Positions 9,164 through 17,583 of a stretch of 64,000 nucleotides of DNA are shown piece after piece (position 1 is the first letter of the stretch; the number at the start of each line of letters is the position of its first letter). Source of the stretch: Pseudomonadota bacterium. Its GTDB lineage: Bacteria > Desulfobacterota > Desulfovibrionia > Desulfovibrionales > Desulfovibrionaceae. A program made the position numbers and the translations under genes. The notes under the pieces are model-generated. The model searched no databases, had not been told where the DNA came from, and saw nothing but the letters and a program-made list of their open reading frames with translations. The stretch lies in assembly GCA_023399375.1 (NCBI GenBank), contig JAEWPX010000139.1, positions 1 to 64,000 of the forward strand, read 5' to 3'.

Positions 9164-10489
9164 CCTGTAACGAAAACTGTGTAAACCTCCACTAAGGGAC
9201 GAAAGTCCCAGGAGGTTTTCGTGCTGATCAACCGTGACGAACTGGCCAGGAAGGTGCTCGAAGGAGAGATCACCAGCCTGGACGACCTCAATTCCGTTCT
9301 TCGCTCGATGATCAAGGACGTGGTCGAAACGGCCATGGGAGCCGAGATGACCGGTTTCCTCGGCTACGACAGCTACCAAACGCCGGACAGCGATCCCGGC
9401 AATCGCCGCAACGGCTACAGCCAGAAAGAGCTTGCCTCGAAGGTCGGGCCCATCGTCATCGATGTGCCCCGGGATCGAAGATCAGAGTTCGCACTGGCCA
9501 TCGTCAAAAAGCGCCAGAAGGACATCGGCGGCTTCGAGGAGCTCATCCTTTCCATGTATGCCAAGGGGATGAGCACCCGCGATATCCAGCACCACGTCAA
9601 GGAAATCTACAATCACGACATCTCGCCCGAGACAGTCAGCCGCATCACCGATGCCGTCATCGACAAGGCCAAGGAGTGGCAAAACCGGCCGCTGGAGCCG
9701 ATTTACGCCATTGTGTTCATGGATGCGCTGTTCCTCAAGCTCCGGGTGGATGGCCGGGTCAAAAACGTTGCGGCCTATCTGATGGTCGGCATCGACCTGG
9801 AGGGACGAAAGGAGTGTCTCGGCATCTGGCTTGGGCAAAGCGAATCCGCCAAGTACTGGCTCGGCGTGCTCAATGAGTTCAAAAACCAGGGCGTGAACGA
9901 CGTGCTGATCTTCGCCGTGGACGGACTGACCGGCTTCCCAGAAGTCATCAGGGCCGTGTATCCCCAGTCTGAGATTCAGCGGTGCCTGGTTCACCAGGTC
10001 AGGAACTCGCTGGCGCAGATGGTCTGGAAGGACCGTAAGGAGGTTGCCAGTTCCCTGCGCTCGATCTACACCGCTCCAACAGAGGAAGCCGGCCTCATGG
10101 CCCTGGCCGAGTTCGAGGAAACCTGGGGGAGGAAGTACCCCCATGTCGTGCTGTCCTGGAAACGGCACTGGCCGGAACTGGCGACTTTCTTCAACTATCC
10201 CGAAGCGGTACGGCGGCTGATTTACACCACCAACCCCATTGAGAGCCTCAACAGCCGGGTCAGAAAAACCGTGAAGGGGAAAAGCGTCTTCCCGACGGAG
10301 ATAGCCCTGTTCCAGGCATTGTATCTGGCGGTGGCCGAAGCCGAGAAGCGCTGGACGATGCGAACAAGGAACTGGCAGGAGATCATGGCCCAGCTCTCGA
10401 TCTTCTTCCAGGAACGGCTCAAAGACTATCTCGTAACTGGCGGAGAGACGCCGGACACTACCTTATCCGCGACCAGCTCAGATGCGTAA
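9164..10489 (+). mobile_element. IS256-family insertion sequence, right end not seen
   Basis: The left end reads GGCCTGTAACGAAAACTGTG and interrupts istA. A recognisable, decayed copy of the same left end stands at about 26796. The matching inverted repeat is not visible after the transposase stop, so the right end may be truncated. Confidence 0.65.
9221..10489 (+). CDS. IS256-family (mutator type) transposase
   Basis: A 422-aa DDE transposase with GTG start preceded by AGGAGG. Mutator-type features: NRRNGYSQKEL near residue 65, IVFMDALFLKLR (first Asp) near 170, FAVDGLTGFPEVI (second Asp) near 230, CLVHQVRNSL, and the Glu in YTTNPIESLNSRVRK near 330. The last about 17 residues (GGETPDTTLSATSSDA) do not look like the usual end of this family, which hints at a fused, truncated 3' end. 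Confidence 0.9.
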   Translation: MLINRDELARKVLEGEITSLDDLNSVLRSMIKDVVETAMGAEMTGFLGYDSYQTPDSDPGNRRNGYSQKELASKVGPIVIDVPRDRRSEFALAIVKKRQKDIGGFEELILSMYAKGMSTRDIQHHVKEIYNHDISPETVSRITDAVIDKAKEWQNRPLEPIYAIVFMDALFLKLRVDGRVKNVAAYLMVGIDLEGRKECLGIWLGQSESAKYWLGVLNEFKNQGVNDVLIFAVDGLTGFPEVIRAVYPQSEIQRCLVHQVRNSLAQMVWKDRKEVASSLRSIYTAPTEEAGLMALAEFEETWGRKYPHVVLSWKRHWPELATFFNYPEAVRRLIYTTNPIESLNSRVRKTVKGKSVFPTEIALFQALYLAVAEAEKRWTMRTRNWQEIMAQLSIFFQERLKDYLVTGGETPDTTLSATSSDA

Positions 10490-10561
10490 CACCTGCCACC
10501 ATGCCCATGTTGCGGCCGGGGGCGTAAGCCGTACGCAATATACTATATGGTACAGCTGAGA

Positions 10562-11107
10562 TTATGAAGTGATCTGCCTGCTTAGGATATCGGCCTTTTT
10601 TTGACTGTACTCAGCTTCGGAAATCAGTCCTCCGGCTAAAGCTTTGTCTAAAGAGTCGAGTAATTTGTAGTTATTCACGCGATTTTGCAGGACGGCGACT
10701 TTCAAGTCATACTCTTCCTGGGAGTAAATGCCGTTGTTCAAGAGCGATTTGTAGTTTTCTATTTTTTGTTCAACCTCTTTTTCGATGTCAATAAGTGTCT
10801 CGGCATCGGATAAGGCGTCTTGTTCCTCACTTAAGCACTTGATCGTTTCTTCCAGTTCGCTCTTCTTTTTGTCGAATTTGAGAATGCGAGTGAAAGCTTC
10901 GTTGACCTTGGCGTCGTCGATAGTTTCTCCGTTTCTCAAGAAATCTGCAATTCGTTTCCCAATGATAATGTAGCATTCGTCGTATCTGTTGTTGATATCC
11001 TGGAGTTCGATTTGCGCTTTTTTTATTGTTGCGCCCTTGACGACATTGTTGCTCGCTGAGACGACGGCACCGGTAAATGCGCCAGATACTTTTTTAAATA
11101 AGCTCAT
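10562..11107 (-). CDS. SHOCT-like, coiled-coil protein of unknown function
   Basis: A 181-aa soluble protein. An amphipathic N terminus (MSLFKKVSGAFTGAVVSASNN) is followed by a Glu/Lys-rich coiled coil and two SHOCT-like repeats at the C terminus: LLNNGIYSQEEYDLKVAVLQ, then ALAGGLISEAEYSQKKADIL. SHOCT motifs are found at the ends of many bacterial membrane-stress and signalling proteins; the function of this one is not known. It lies 39 bases after the GYF_2 gene on the same strand, so the two form a small operon divergent from the FHA cluster. Lower GC than its neighbours. Confidence 0.7.
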   Translation of the reverse strand: MSLFKKVSGAFTGAVVSASNNVVKGATIKKAQIELQDINNRYDECYIIIGKRIADFLRNGETIDDAKVNEAFTRILKFDKKKSELEETIKCLSEEQDALSDAETLIDIEKEVEQKIENYKSLLNNGIYSQEEYDLKVAVLQNRVNNYKLLDSLDKALAGGLISEAEYSQKKADILSRQITS

Positions 11108-11146
11108 GGTTGTCTCCTGCGGCTTTGCCGCATTGTTGCGTAGTCA

Positions 11147-11617
11147 TTATTGGCCGGCAAGCGTCCCCGAAATCAGCGCGATGAATTCCAGGTCCTGTAA
11201 AACAGTGCATACGGTTTTGCCCCTTTGGGCGATGCAACGGGCGAACGCTGCGCCCGGGGCACCGCCGACAAGGCTCGCGCCGATGACAAGGGCGACATGC
11301 CAGCCGCTGTGATAATTTGCTGTCCGTAATTGGTCTGGCGATATTCTGGGAGTGAGAATGCATTGGTATTCTTGCGATCCGGGGACGGGAATGTCGGGGA
11401 TGTTTTTTTTCTCGTCCGTGCGGGGAGGACAAGCATAGGAGAATATCGGAATGTCTTCGATGTGTCTCCATTGGGGCCAGCCCTTGCGCCAGACGCAGTC
11501 ATCCGCGGTGATCTCTCCGTCCCGCATCGAACATTTTATTTCGTATGCCGATACAGGGCCGAATATCTGTGAATTTGAAGCGACAATCCATTTTTTCTCA
11601 TGTTCCGCAAGAGACAT
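11147..11617 (-). CDS. GYF_2 (DUF4339) domain protein
   Basis: A 156-aa protein. Residues 9-60 form a GYF_2 domain: WIVASNSQIFGPVSAYEI, then GEITADDCVWRKGWPQW. Such domains are thought to bind proline-rich peptides. The C-terminal part has one hydrophobic stretch (WHVALVIGASLVGGAPGAAFA) that may be a membrane helix, then a short Cys-containing tail. Proline-rich tails occur in the PP2C and lipoprotein products of the divergent cluster, which makes a physical link plausible but untested. Confidence 0.7.
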   Translation of the reverse strand: MSLAEHEKKWIVASNSQIFGPVSAYEIKCSMRDGEITADDCVWRKGWPQWRHIEDIPIFSYACPPRTDEKKNIPDIPVPGSQEYQCILTPRISPDQLRTANYHSGWHVALVIGASLVGGAPGAAFARCIAQRGKTVCTVLQDLEFIALISGTLAGQ

Positions 11618-12202
11618 GGTATTTCCTCAATCATTTCTGTTGTCCAGGTCGGCTCAAGACTCAAACGGTTGCCGTAATCTGGCGTATGCTCGGCAATATG
11701 TCAATGTGTCTCCCCTTGAACGGACCGTAGCCACTGTGCGCAGAAATGTAATCTTTTTAGTATGAATTAGTGAGGCTAGCAATATTTGATGAAAACTGTG
11801 TATCCAAAGAGCATCATGTAGAGTGCGGCATGGCATTGTCTTGTTGCTTGGATTAAAATCGGTGTGAGGTCATGGCACGAAGAGTGAGCTTGAAAAGCTG
11901 GATTTACTATTCCATATATTATAACTATGAAACAAATGAAAATTGTAACTTACGGATATGATGGGCAAAGATGTGTCTAGAAAATACTTGATCTATATAA
12001 ATCGTGCTGATATAAACTCTTTTGTCTGGATGCTATAGACTGTTTTGAATCAGTATTTTTGTGGTGTTGTGACTCATTTGTACGACACTTGTTTGTATTT
12101 TTTTGTAGATTCTTTGTTGTCATGTGTTGTATGGATTTATTGTTTCTGTATTTGCTGTTTGTTTTGTAATTGTAGATCAATGTTCAGCCTTGGTAGAATT
12201 AG
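11618..12202. promoter_or_regulatory. 585-bp AT-rich divergent intergenic region
   Basis: No convincing gene. From about 11740 to 12200 the DNA is markedly AT-rich compared with the cluster it precedes. It must hold the promoters for both the GYF_2/SHOCT pair (leftward) and the FHA-ABC cluster (rightward). I cannot pick a single strong -35/-10 pair with confidence. AT-rich upstream DNA would suit silencing by an H-NS-like protein, which is inference. Confidence 0.45.
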
Positions 12203-14608
12203 ATGCAACGAATGAATTCGCTTTCAGGCGTGCGTCGCGAACGTTGTGCCAAATATAGTTCGTTCGATAGTGAAAGGACAAGTTTTCGAAATGTTTCTAT
12301 CACAATTGGACGCGGAAAGCACAATACGATCAATGTGCAGGATAGCTCTGTCTCGAAATCCCACGCGCGAATATATAGTACTCCAGATGGATGTCTTCGG
12401 CTTTGCGATTGCGGAAGTACTAATGGAACCGCACTGAATAATCCTGCTAACAAGATAAATGATATAGAAATAACGCTTGAAGATGTAATCTATCTGGCTT
12501 CCTGTCGTCTCACCGTCGCAGAAGTCATGGATGCAGTCAAACCCTCCGGACCCACGGCACATGTTTTTTCCCCCACCGCGCCGGCCTTGATCGGCCGTGA
12601 TCCTGACGCGGACATTACTCTTGGACATCCCACGGTTTCCTGGCGTCACGCAAAGCTCGTTTCTGTCGAGCCCGGCCGGTGGCTGCTCACCGACCTGGGC
12701 AGCACTAACGGGACTTACGTAAACGGACGGCGCGTGCAGCGGGCCCATGTCACGTCCGCAGACATAATCATGCTGGGCGGCTATTTGTTTCATGTCGGTG
12801 CGCACCAGGATATCTCGCTGCACGATCTCAGCAGCGCCATCCGACTCGACGCCAGGGATGTCCTTGTCGTGCGCAAGGATCAGGCCGGGCACTGCAAGGC
12901 CATTGTCGACCGTGTCAGTTTTACGGTATATCCTCATGAATTTATTGGTCTTATGGGGTTGAGTGGGGCGGGGAAGACCACGCTTATGCTCACTCTCAGT
13001 GGACATGCAAAGCCCGAGGACGGGGCCGCGCTTTTTAACGGGTTTGATCTCTACGCGAATTATTCCCAGTTCCGTGCGCTCATAGGGTACGTTCCCCAGG
13101 AGAACGTGCTGCACAAGGATCTCACGGTCGGCGAAGCCCTGTATTACGCCGCACGGCTACGGCTTCCCAAGGACACCGGTGATGCGGAAATTCTTCGCCG
13201 TATCGACGATATCCTCATGAAGCTGCAACTGCTCGATCCCGCACGCAACGTCGATGTCCGGCAGACGACCATCGGCTCGACGGAGAAAAAGGGCATCAGC
13301 GGCGGGCAGAAAAAACGCGTGACCCTGGCCATGGAGTTGTTGACGGAGCCGGGTCTGATCTTTCTCGACGAGCCCACGTCCGGACTGTCCGCCGTGGAAA
13401 CACTGGCCATCATGCGCCTGTTGCGCCAACTGGCGGACAAGGGCGTCACCGTCGTCGTGACCATCCACCAGCCGGACATCGAAAGCTACAGAATGATGGA
13501 CAATATCCTCATTCTGCATCACGGCAAGCTCGTTTACTATGGAAGGAGCTGGCCGGATTCCATCAGCTATTTCAATCCGGGCTGCGCCTCCGACGTGCTG
13601 CAACGCCCGGAAAAGGCCCTGCTCGGCGTCAACACTCGGCCGGCCGAGGAGTGGCAGCGTATTTACGAGACTTCGCACCAGCACCGGGAGTTCGTTGCCG
13701 CGCGCTCCGCAACATTGGGGCGGCGCGACTCGCGGCGCAATCCGGCGCAGCAGACCGGGGCGGGCTTTTTCGACATGCATCAGTTTCTGGTGCTCACAAG
13801 GCGCAATTTCCGGATCAAGGTCAAGGACGTCGCCAACACCTGGGCCTTGTTGCTGCAAGCGCCCTTCATCGCCGTGTTGCTCGTGATGCTGTTCGGCAGC
13901 CAGAAGGCGGCTGTGCCCACACCGCTTTTCTTCACTACTATGGCCGCCATATGGCTGGGGACGTCCAATTCCCTGCGCGAGATCGTTTCGGAGCGTGCGG
14001 TGTTCATGCGCGAACGGATGCTCTTTCTCGGCATCGCCGAGTACCTTCTGTCCAAATATGTGGTTCTGGCCTGTCTGTGCGTCATCCAGTGCGCCATCTT
14101 GGCGGCCGGGCTCGTCATGGCCAACATGCGCGGATCCTGGTTTTCCTTTTTCGCCATGAGCTTTCTCATTTCCCAGATTGGCCTTGGCCTTGGCCTGCTG
14201 CTCTCGGCCGTGTCACCTTCGCAAAAAACGGCCATGTCATTGCTGCCCCTTGTCCTTTTACCCATGATCATCCTCGGCGGGAGCATGGTCCTGCCCACAT
14301 CCATGTCCGGCTTCACCAAGGGGCTGTCTACGCTTGCGCCGACGCGCTGGGGTTACGAGGCGTTTTTGCATCTCGAGGACGAGGCCGGGGGCAACCTCGC
14401 GCACCCGTGCCCCGGCGGCGAAGCGACGCCGCCCGTCAAGGGAAAGGCCGAGCCGCGAAGCGGGAAGAACGAGGGATGGGCCGCATGCGTGTTCGGTCGC
14501 GATGCGATGAGTCTATCCTCCGACGTCACCGTCTTGCTCGCCATGCTCGTGTTGCTTTTCGCGACCACGGGGGCGGTGCTGGGGCGGCGCGCCATGTTAC
14601 CGCGATGA
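12203..14608 (+). CDS. FHA-FHA-ABCG-type transporter (ATPase fused to permease)
   Basis: An 801-aa half-transporter. Two FHA phospho-threonine-binding domains come first: residues about 28-105 (GRGKH, SKSHAR, GSTNG) and 127-200 (GRDPDAD, GSTNGTYVNG). The ABC ATPase follows with Walker A GLSGAGKT (252-259), signature ISGGQ (365-369), Walker B LIFLDEP (385-391) and the switch His near 422. From about 540 to the end is an ABC-2 type membrane domain with six likely helices. It would act as a dimer in the inner membrane, with activity probably gated by phosphorylated partners. Substrate unknown. First gene of the eleven-gene cluster; about the first 330 bases are AT-richer than the rest. Confidence 0.9.
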   Translation: MQRMNSLSGVRRERCAKYSSFDSERTSFRNVSITIGRGKHNTINVQDSSVSKSHARIYSTPDGCLRLCDCGSTNGTALNNPANKINDIEITLEDVIYLASCRLTVAEVMDAVKPSGPTAHVFSPTAPALIGRDPDADITLGHPTVSWRHAKLVSVEPGRWLLTDLGSTNGTYVNGRRVQRAHVTSADIIMLGGYLFHVGAHQDISLHDLSSAIRLDARDVLVVRKDQAGHCKAIVDRVSFTVYPHEFIGLMGLSGAGKTTLMLTLSGHAKPEDGAALFNGFDLYANYSQFRALIGYVPQENVLHKDLTVGEALYYAARLRLPKDTGDAEILRRIDDILMKLQLLDPARNVDVRQTTIGSTEKKGISGGQKKRVTLAMELLTEPGLIFLDEPTSGLSAVETLAIMRLLRQLADKGVTVVVTIHQPDIESYRMMDNILILHHGKLVYYGRSWPDSISYFNPGCASDVLQRPEKALLGVNTRPAEEWQRIYETSHQHREFVAARSATLGRRDSRRNPAQQTGAGFFDMHQFLVLTRRNFRIKVKDVANTWALLLQAPFIAVLLVMLFGSQKAAVPTPLFFTTMAAIWLGTSNSLREIVSERAVFMRERMLFLGIAEYLLSKYVVLACLCVIQCAILAAGLVMANMRGSWFSFFAMSFLISQIGLGLGLLLSAVSPSQKTAMSLLPLVLLPMIILGGSMVLPTSMSGFTKGLSTLAPTRWGYEAFLHLEDEAGGNLAHPCPGGEATPPVKGKAEPRSGKNEGWAACVFGRDAMSLSSDVTVLLAMLVLLFATTGAVLGRRAMLPR

Positions 14609-14691
14609 CGACGTTCCTGTTTGCGAGTCGCGCTTGCGCTACAGGCCTGCCGTAGAGTGTCGCAGAGAACGAAAGGAGAAAGGGGAAGGCT

Positions 14692-16203
14692 ATGAAAAGA
14701 TTTCTGGGGTTTTGCTGCGCGGCGTGGCTCCTGGCGTTCGCCGGCGTCGCGCAGGCTGCTACCGTCCATATCGAACAGGCCATCGCGACCGAAGACCTGA
14801 TCAAGGTCTACGCCTCGTTCGCCTGGGACGAGGGGCAGAACATCGAGTCCGTCGACCAGAAGGAACTGGGCGTGTCCTTCGACGGCGTCCCGGCCCAACT
14901 GACCTCCCTGGCCCGCTTTTCCCAGACCGGCGAGGGCATGGGCATCACCTTGCTGCTCGATGTTTCCAAAAGCATGGGCATCCGCCAGGGCGGGGGACAG
15001 ACGCCGTTTGCCCTGCTCGTGGAAGCGACCAAAAAGCTCATCGCCTCGGCCTCGCCCAAGGATTCCTTCTGCATCATGACCTTTGGCGACGACGTGAAAG
15101 TGGTACAGCCCTTCACCAGCGACAAGAACGTCCTTTACAACGCGCTGTCCGAGATCAGTCCCTCGGCGCAAAACACCCTGCTTTACGAGAGTGTGCAAAA
15201 AGCGCTGCGCATCAACCGCCAGAAGGGCGGAAACATTCCGGACCGCCGGGCGATCATCATCATTTCCGATGGCAAGGACGAGGGCAGTGGACTGACCCTG
15301 GACGACGTGCTCAAACAGGACCTGCAGCCTTCCATTCCGCTTTTCACCGTCGGCTATACCCGTGTCGAGCCGGAACACCTGACGGCGCTTCGCCGCCTGT
15401 CCGTCATGACCGGCGGGTTGTTCTTTGCCTCGCCCAAAGCCCAGGAGATCGATCGCAGCCTTCCCCAGATCAAACAGTACTTCAACCAGACCTATGTCCT
15501 CGGCATCCAGCCCCCGCACCTGGACGCCGCCAAGGCCATGACGCTCAAGGTGGTGTTCAGCCGCGACGGCATGTCGAGCGAAGGCTTCAAGGAAATCCTC
15601 GTGCCGGCGTCCCCGCCACCGCCGCCTCCGGTCGAGGAACCGGAGCCGGAAAGCTTTCTGAAGCGTTACCGATGGTGGTTCTTCGGCGGGCTGGGACTGG
15701 TGCTCGCGCTGTGCGTCGTAGGCGTGGTCCTCATGCGCAAGCGAGCCCGGGCCAAGGCCGTGCTCGAAGGGGAGCAGGAAGGATCGTCGCTCCTCTCCAT
15801 GGACGAGGCAGGTGGAGCCAGCGGGATTCTCGACGGCATGCCGACCACGACCGGGCGCGGGTATTCCACGGCTCCCCCGGAAATGCCCCAAGTGGCGCAG
15901 GGGCGGCTGGTCGTCCTGGAGAGCGGCATTGGCGACACGCTTCCCCCCGGCACGGCGTTCGATGTGTACGAGCGCACCCAGCTCGGACGCGCCGACGACT
16001 GCATGATCCAGATTCCAGATTCCCACGTATCGCGGCACCACTGCGACATCACCGCCTCCCGGGGCGTTTTTACGCTGACGAACTTCCGTTCCCGCAACGG
16101 AACCTTCCTCAACGGCGAACAGGTGGAGACGGAAACCCGTCTGCGCCACGGCGATGTCATCACGATCGGTCAGGTGAAGCTCCAGTTCTCTGAATTGGCC
16201 TGA
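14692..16203 (+). CDS. secreted/membrane vWA-FHA protein
   Basis: A 503-aa protein with a Sec signal peptide (residues 1-22, ending VAQA). A von Willebrand A domain spans about 80-250 and keeps the metal-ion site DVSKS (90-94). A proline-rich linker (PPPPPPVEEPEPE) leads to one transmembrane helix (WWFFGGLGLVLALCVVGVVLM). The last hundred residues are an FHA domain (LGRADDC, SHVSRHHCD, RSRNGTFLNG). The topology puts vWA outside and FHA in the cytoplasm, so it could pass information across the membrane. Good RBS-like AGGAGAAAGGGG upstream. It follows the transporter gene by 83 bases. Confidence 0.88.
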   Translation: MKRFLGFCCAAWLLAFAGVAQAATVHIEQAIATEDLIKVYASFAWDEGQNIESVDQKELGVSFDGVPAQLTSLARFSQTGEGMGITLLLDVSKSMGIRQGGGQTPFALLVEATKKLIASASPKDSFCIMTFGDDVKVVQPFTSDKNVLYNALSEISPSAQNTLLYESVQKALRINRQKGGNIPDRRAIIIISDGKDEGSGLTLDDVLKQDLQPSIPLFTVGYTRVEPEHLTALRRLSVMTGGLFFASPKAQEIDRSLPQIKQYFNQTYVLGIQPPHLDAAKAMTLKVVFSRDGMSSEGFKEILVPASPPPPPPVEEPEPESFLKRYRWWFFGGLGLVLALCVVGVVLMRKRARAKAVLEGEQEGSSLLSMDEAGGASGILDGMPTTTGRGYSTAPPEMPQVAQGRLVVLESGIGDTLPPGTAFDVYERTQLGRADDCMIQIPDSHVSRHHCDITASRGVFTLTNFRSRNGTFLNGEQVETETRLRHGDVITIGQVKLQFSELA

Positions 16204-16215
16204 TACGACCACGCA

Positions 16216-16249
16216 TTTCCCCGGCCTGCCGCGCGGCAGGCCGGGGAAA
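16216..16249 (+). terminator. perfect 16-bp-arm hairpin between vWA-FHA and PP2C genes
   Basis: TTTCCCCGGCCTGCCG, then CG, then the exact complement CGGCAGGCCGGGGAAA. No T-run follows. Being inside a co-directional cluster, it is more likely to give partial termination or mRNA processing than full stop. Confidence 0.6.
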
Positions 16250-16285
16250 CGAAAGGATTTGCACGCCGTTCGTCGGCACGGGAGT

Positions 16286-17518
16286 ATGCGTTTGATAGTC
16301 GTCACCAACGACACGAATCAGGGCAGCCGCCCCTATCAGGAAGATTATTACGCCCACTACCTGCCTCCCTCCGGATTTGAGGCAAGGGGGGAATTGGTAT
16401 TGCTGGCCGACGGCATGGGCGGCATGGCGGCGGGTTCCACGGCGAGTCTCATGGCGGTGCAGTATTTTCACGAAAAATACTACGGCGTCGGAGCGAACCG
16501 GCCAAAGGACATTCCCATCCCGGAATTGCTTGGCAGGCTCATGGCCGGCGCAAACGAGGCCCTCGTGCGTGCCGGCGTCCAGGAACCTTTCCTGCGCGGC
16601 ATGGGCACGACGCTCGTCGCCTGCGCCATCGTCGAAAACAGGCTCTATTACGCCTCTGTCGGCGACAGCCATCTCTATCTGTGTCGCCGGGGAGAGCTGC
16701 GCCTGCTCAATGAGGACCATTCCGTCGGCGGGCAGATCGCGTCCATGCTCGCCCAGGGCAAGCTGTCCCAGGAAGAGGCCAGGCAGTACGAAGGGCAGAG
16801 CCACAAGCTGGTCCATTATCTGGGCAACAAGCATTTCAGCCACTTCGATCTGCCGCAGGAGCCTTTTCTGCTGCTCCCGGGCGATGTGCTGATCCTGTGC
16901 TCCGATGGCCTCTACGGCGTGCTGCCCGAAGCGGACATCGTCGGAATCGTCGCGAAGAGCACCCCCAAGACCGCTGCGGGCGCGCTGATCAAGGCCGCTC
17001 TCGCACGCAAGGTTCCGGGGCAGGACAATCTCACCGTTCATGTCGTCACGTTCGGCGAGGCAGATTCCAAGGGGAATGGTGTTTCCCGGCTTCGATCCGG
17101 AAAGGCGCGCCTTATTGCTATGGCCGCGGCACTGGCGGTTGTTGCGATCCTGGCCGTAGCCCTGGTCCTGATTTTTGGCAAACCCCGGCCACCGGTTGTG
17201 TCAGTGCCCGTGACGGCCCAGAGCAAGGACGGCGATGCTTCGCCGCAGCCGGGCGTGCCTGCCCAGACTCCGCCTCAGGGAACGGCCGTGCAGGCGCCGT
17301 CGGAGACCTTTGCCCCGCAGGAAGTGTCTCCTGCAGCCGCTCCGGCGGCGGATGCGTCAACCATGCAAGAAGAATCCGGAGTGGCGCCGCCTCCGGCCAA
17401 GAACTTCAGCCCCGCCAGCCCGTCGGGGATCGTCGAGAGAAAGCTCCGGCAGAAAGCGCCGAGGGCAACGGAGAAAGCCACACCGATGGCGGTCCCCTCT
17501 CCGGCGCGACAACCGTAA
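16286..17518 (+). CDS. PP2C-type Ser/Thr phosphatase with membrane anchor
   Basis: Removes phosphate from Ser/Thr residues, probably reversing the two kinases of the cluster. The PP2C domain spans about residues 1-245: RPYQEDYYAH, LADGMGGMAAGS, GMGTTLVACA, GDSHLYL, SDGLYGVL and the final metal site QDNLTVHVV. A transmembrane helix (LIAMAAALAVVAILAVALVLIF) follows, then a Pro/Ala-rich tail of about 100 residues. The ATG at 16286 has GGGAG but at very short spacing; an in-frame TTG at 16259 would add nine residues and also lacks a good RBS. So the start is uncertain. Confidence 0.88.
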   Translation: MRLIVVTNDTNQGSRPYQEDYYAHYLPPSGFEARGELVLLADGMGGMAAGSTASLMAVQYFHEKYYGVGANRPKDIPIPELLGRLMAGANEALVRAGVQEPFLRGMGTTLVACAIVENRLYYASVGDSHLYLCRRGELRLLNEDHSVGGQIASMLAQGKLSQEEARQYEGQSHKLVHYLGNKHFSHFDLPQEPFLLLPGDVLILCSDGLYGVLPEADIVGIVAKSTPKTAAGALIKAALARKVPGQDNLTVHVVTFGEADSKGNGVSRLRSGKARLIAMAAALAVVAILAVALVLIFGKPRPPVVSVPVTAQSKDGDASPQPGVPAQTPPQGTAVQAPSETFAPQEVSPAAAPAADASTMQEESGVAPPPAKNFSPASPSGIVERKLRQKAPRATEKATPMAVPSPARQP

Positions 17519-17583
17519 CAACGCGCGGCGGCAGGCAAGGGGAGCCCCGGGGCCGACCCGCGCGCAACAAGGCATGAAAGAGC

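Noticed and set aside
11977..12180. Small AT-rich minus-strand gene
   Set aside because: Lys/Asn/Thr-rich translation with no domain; it reflects base composition of the intergenic region.
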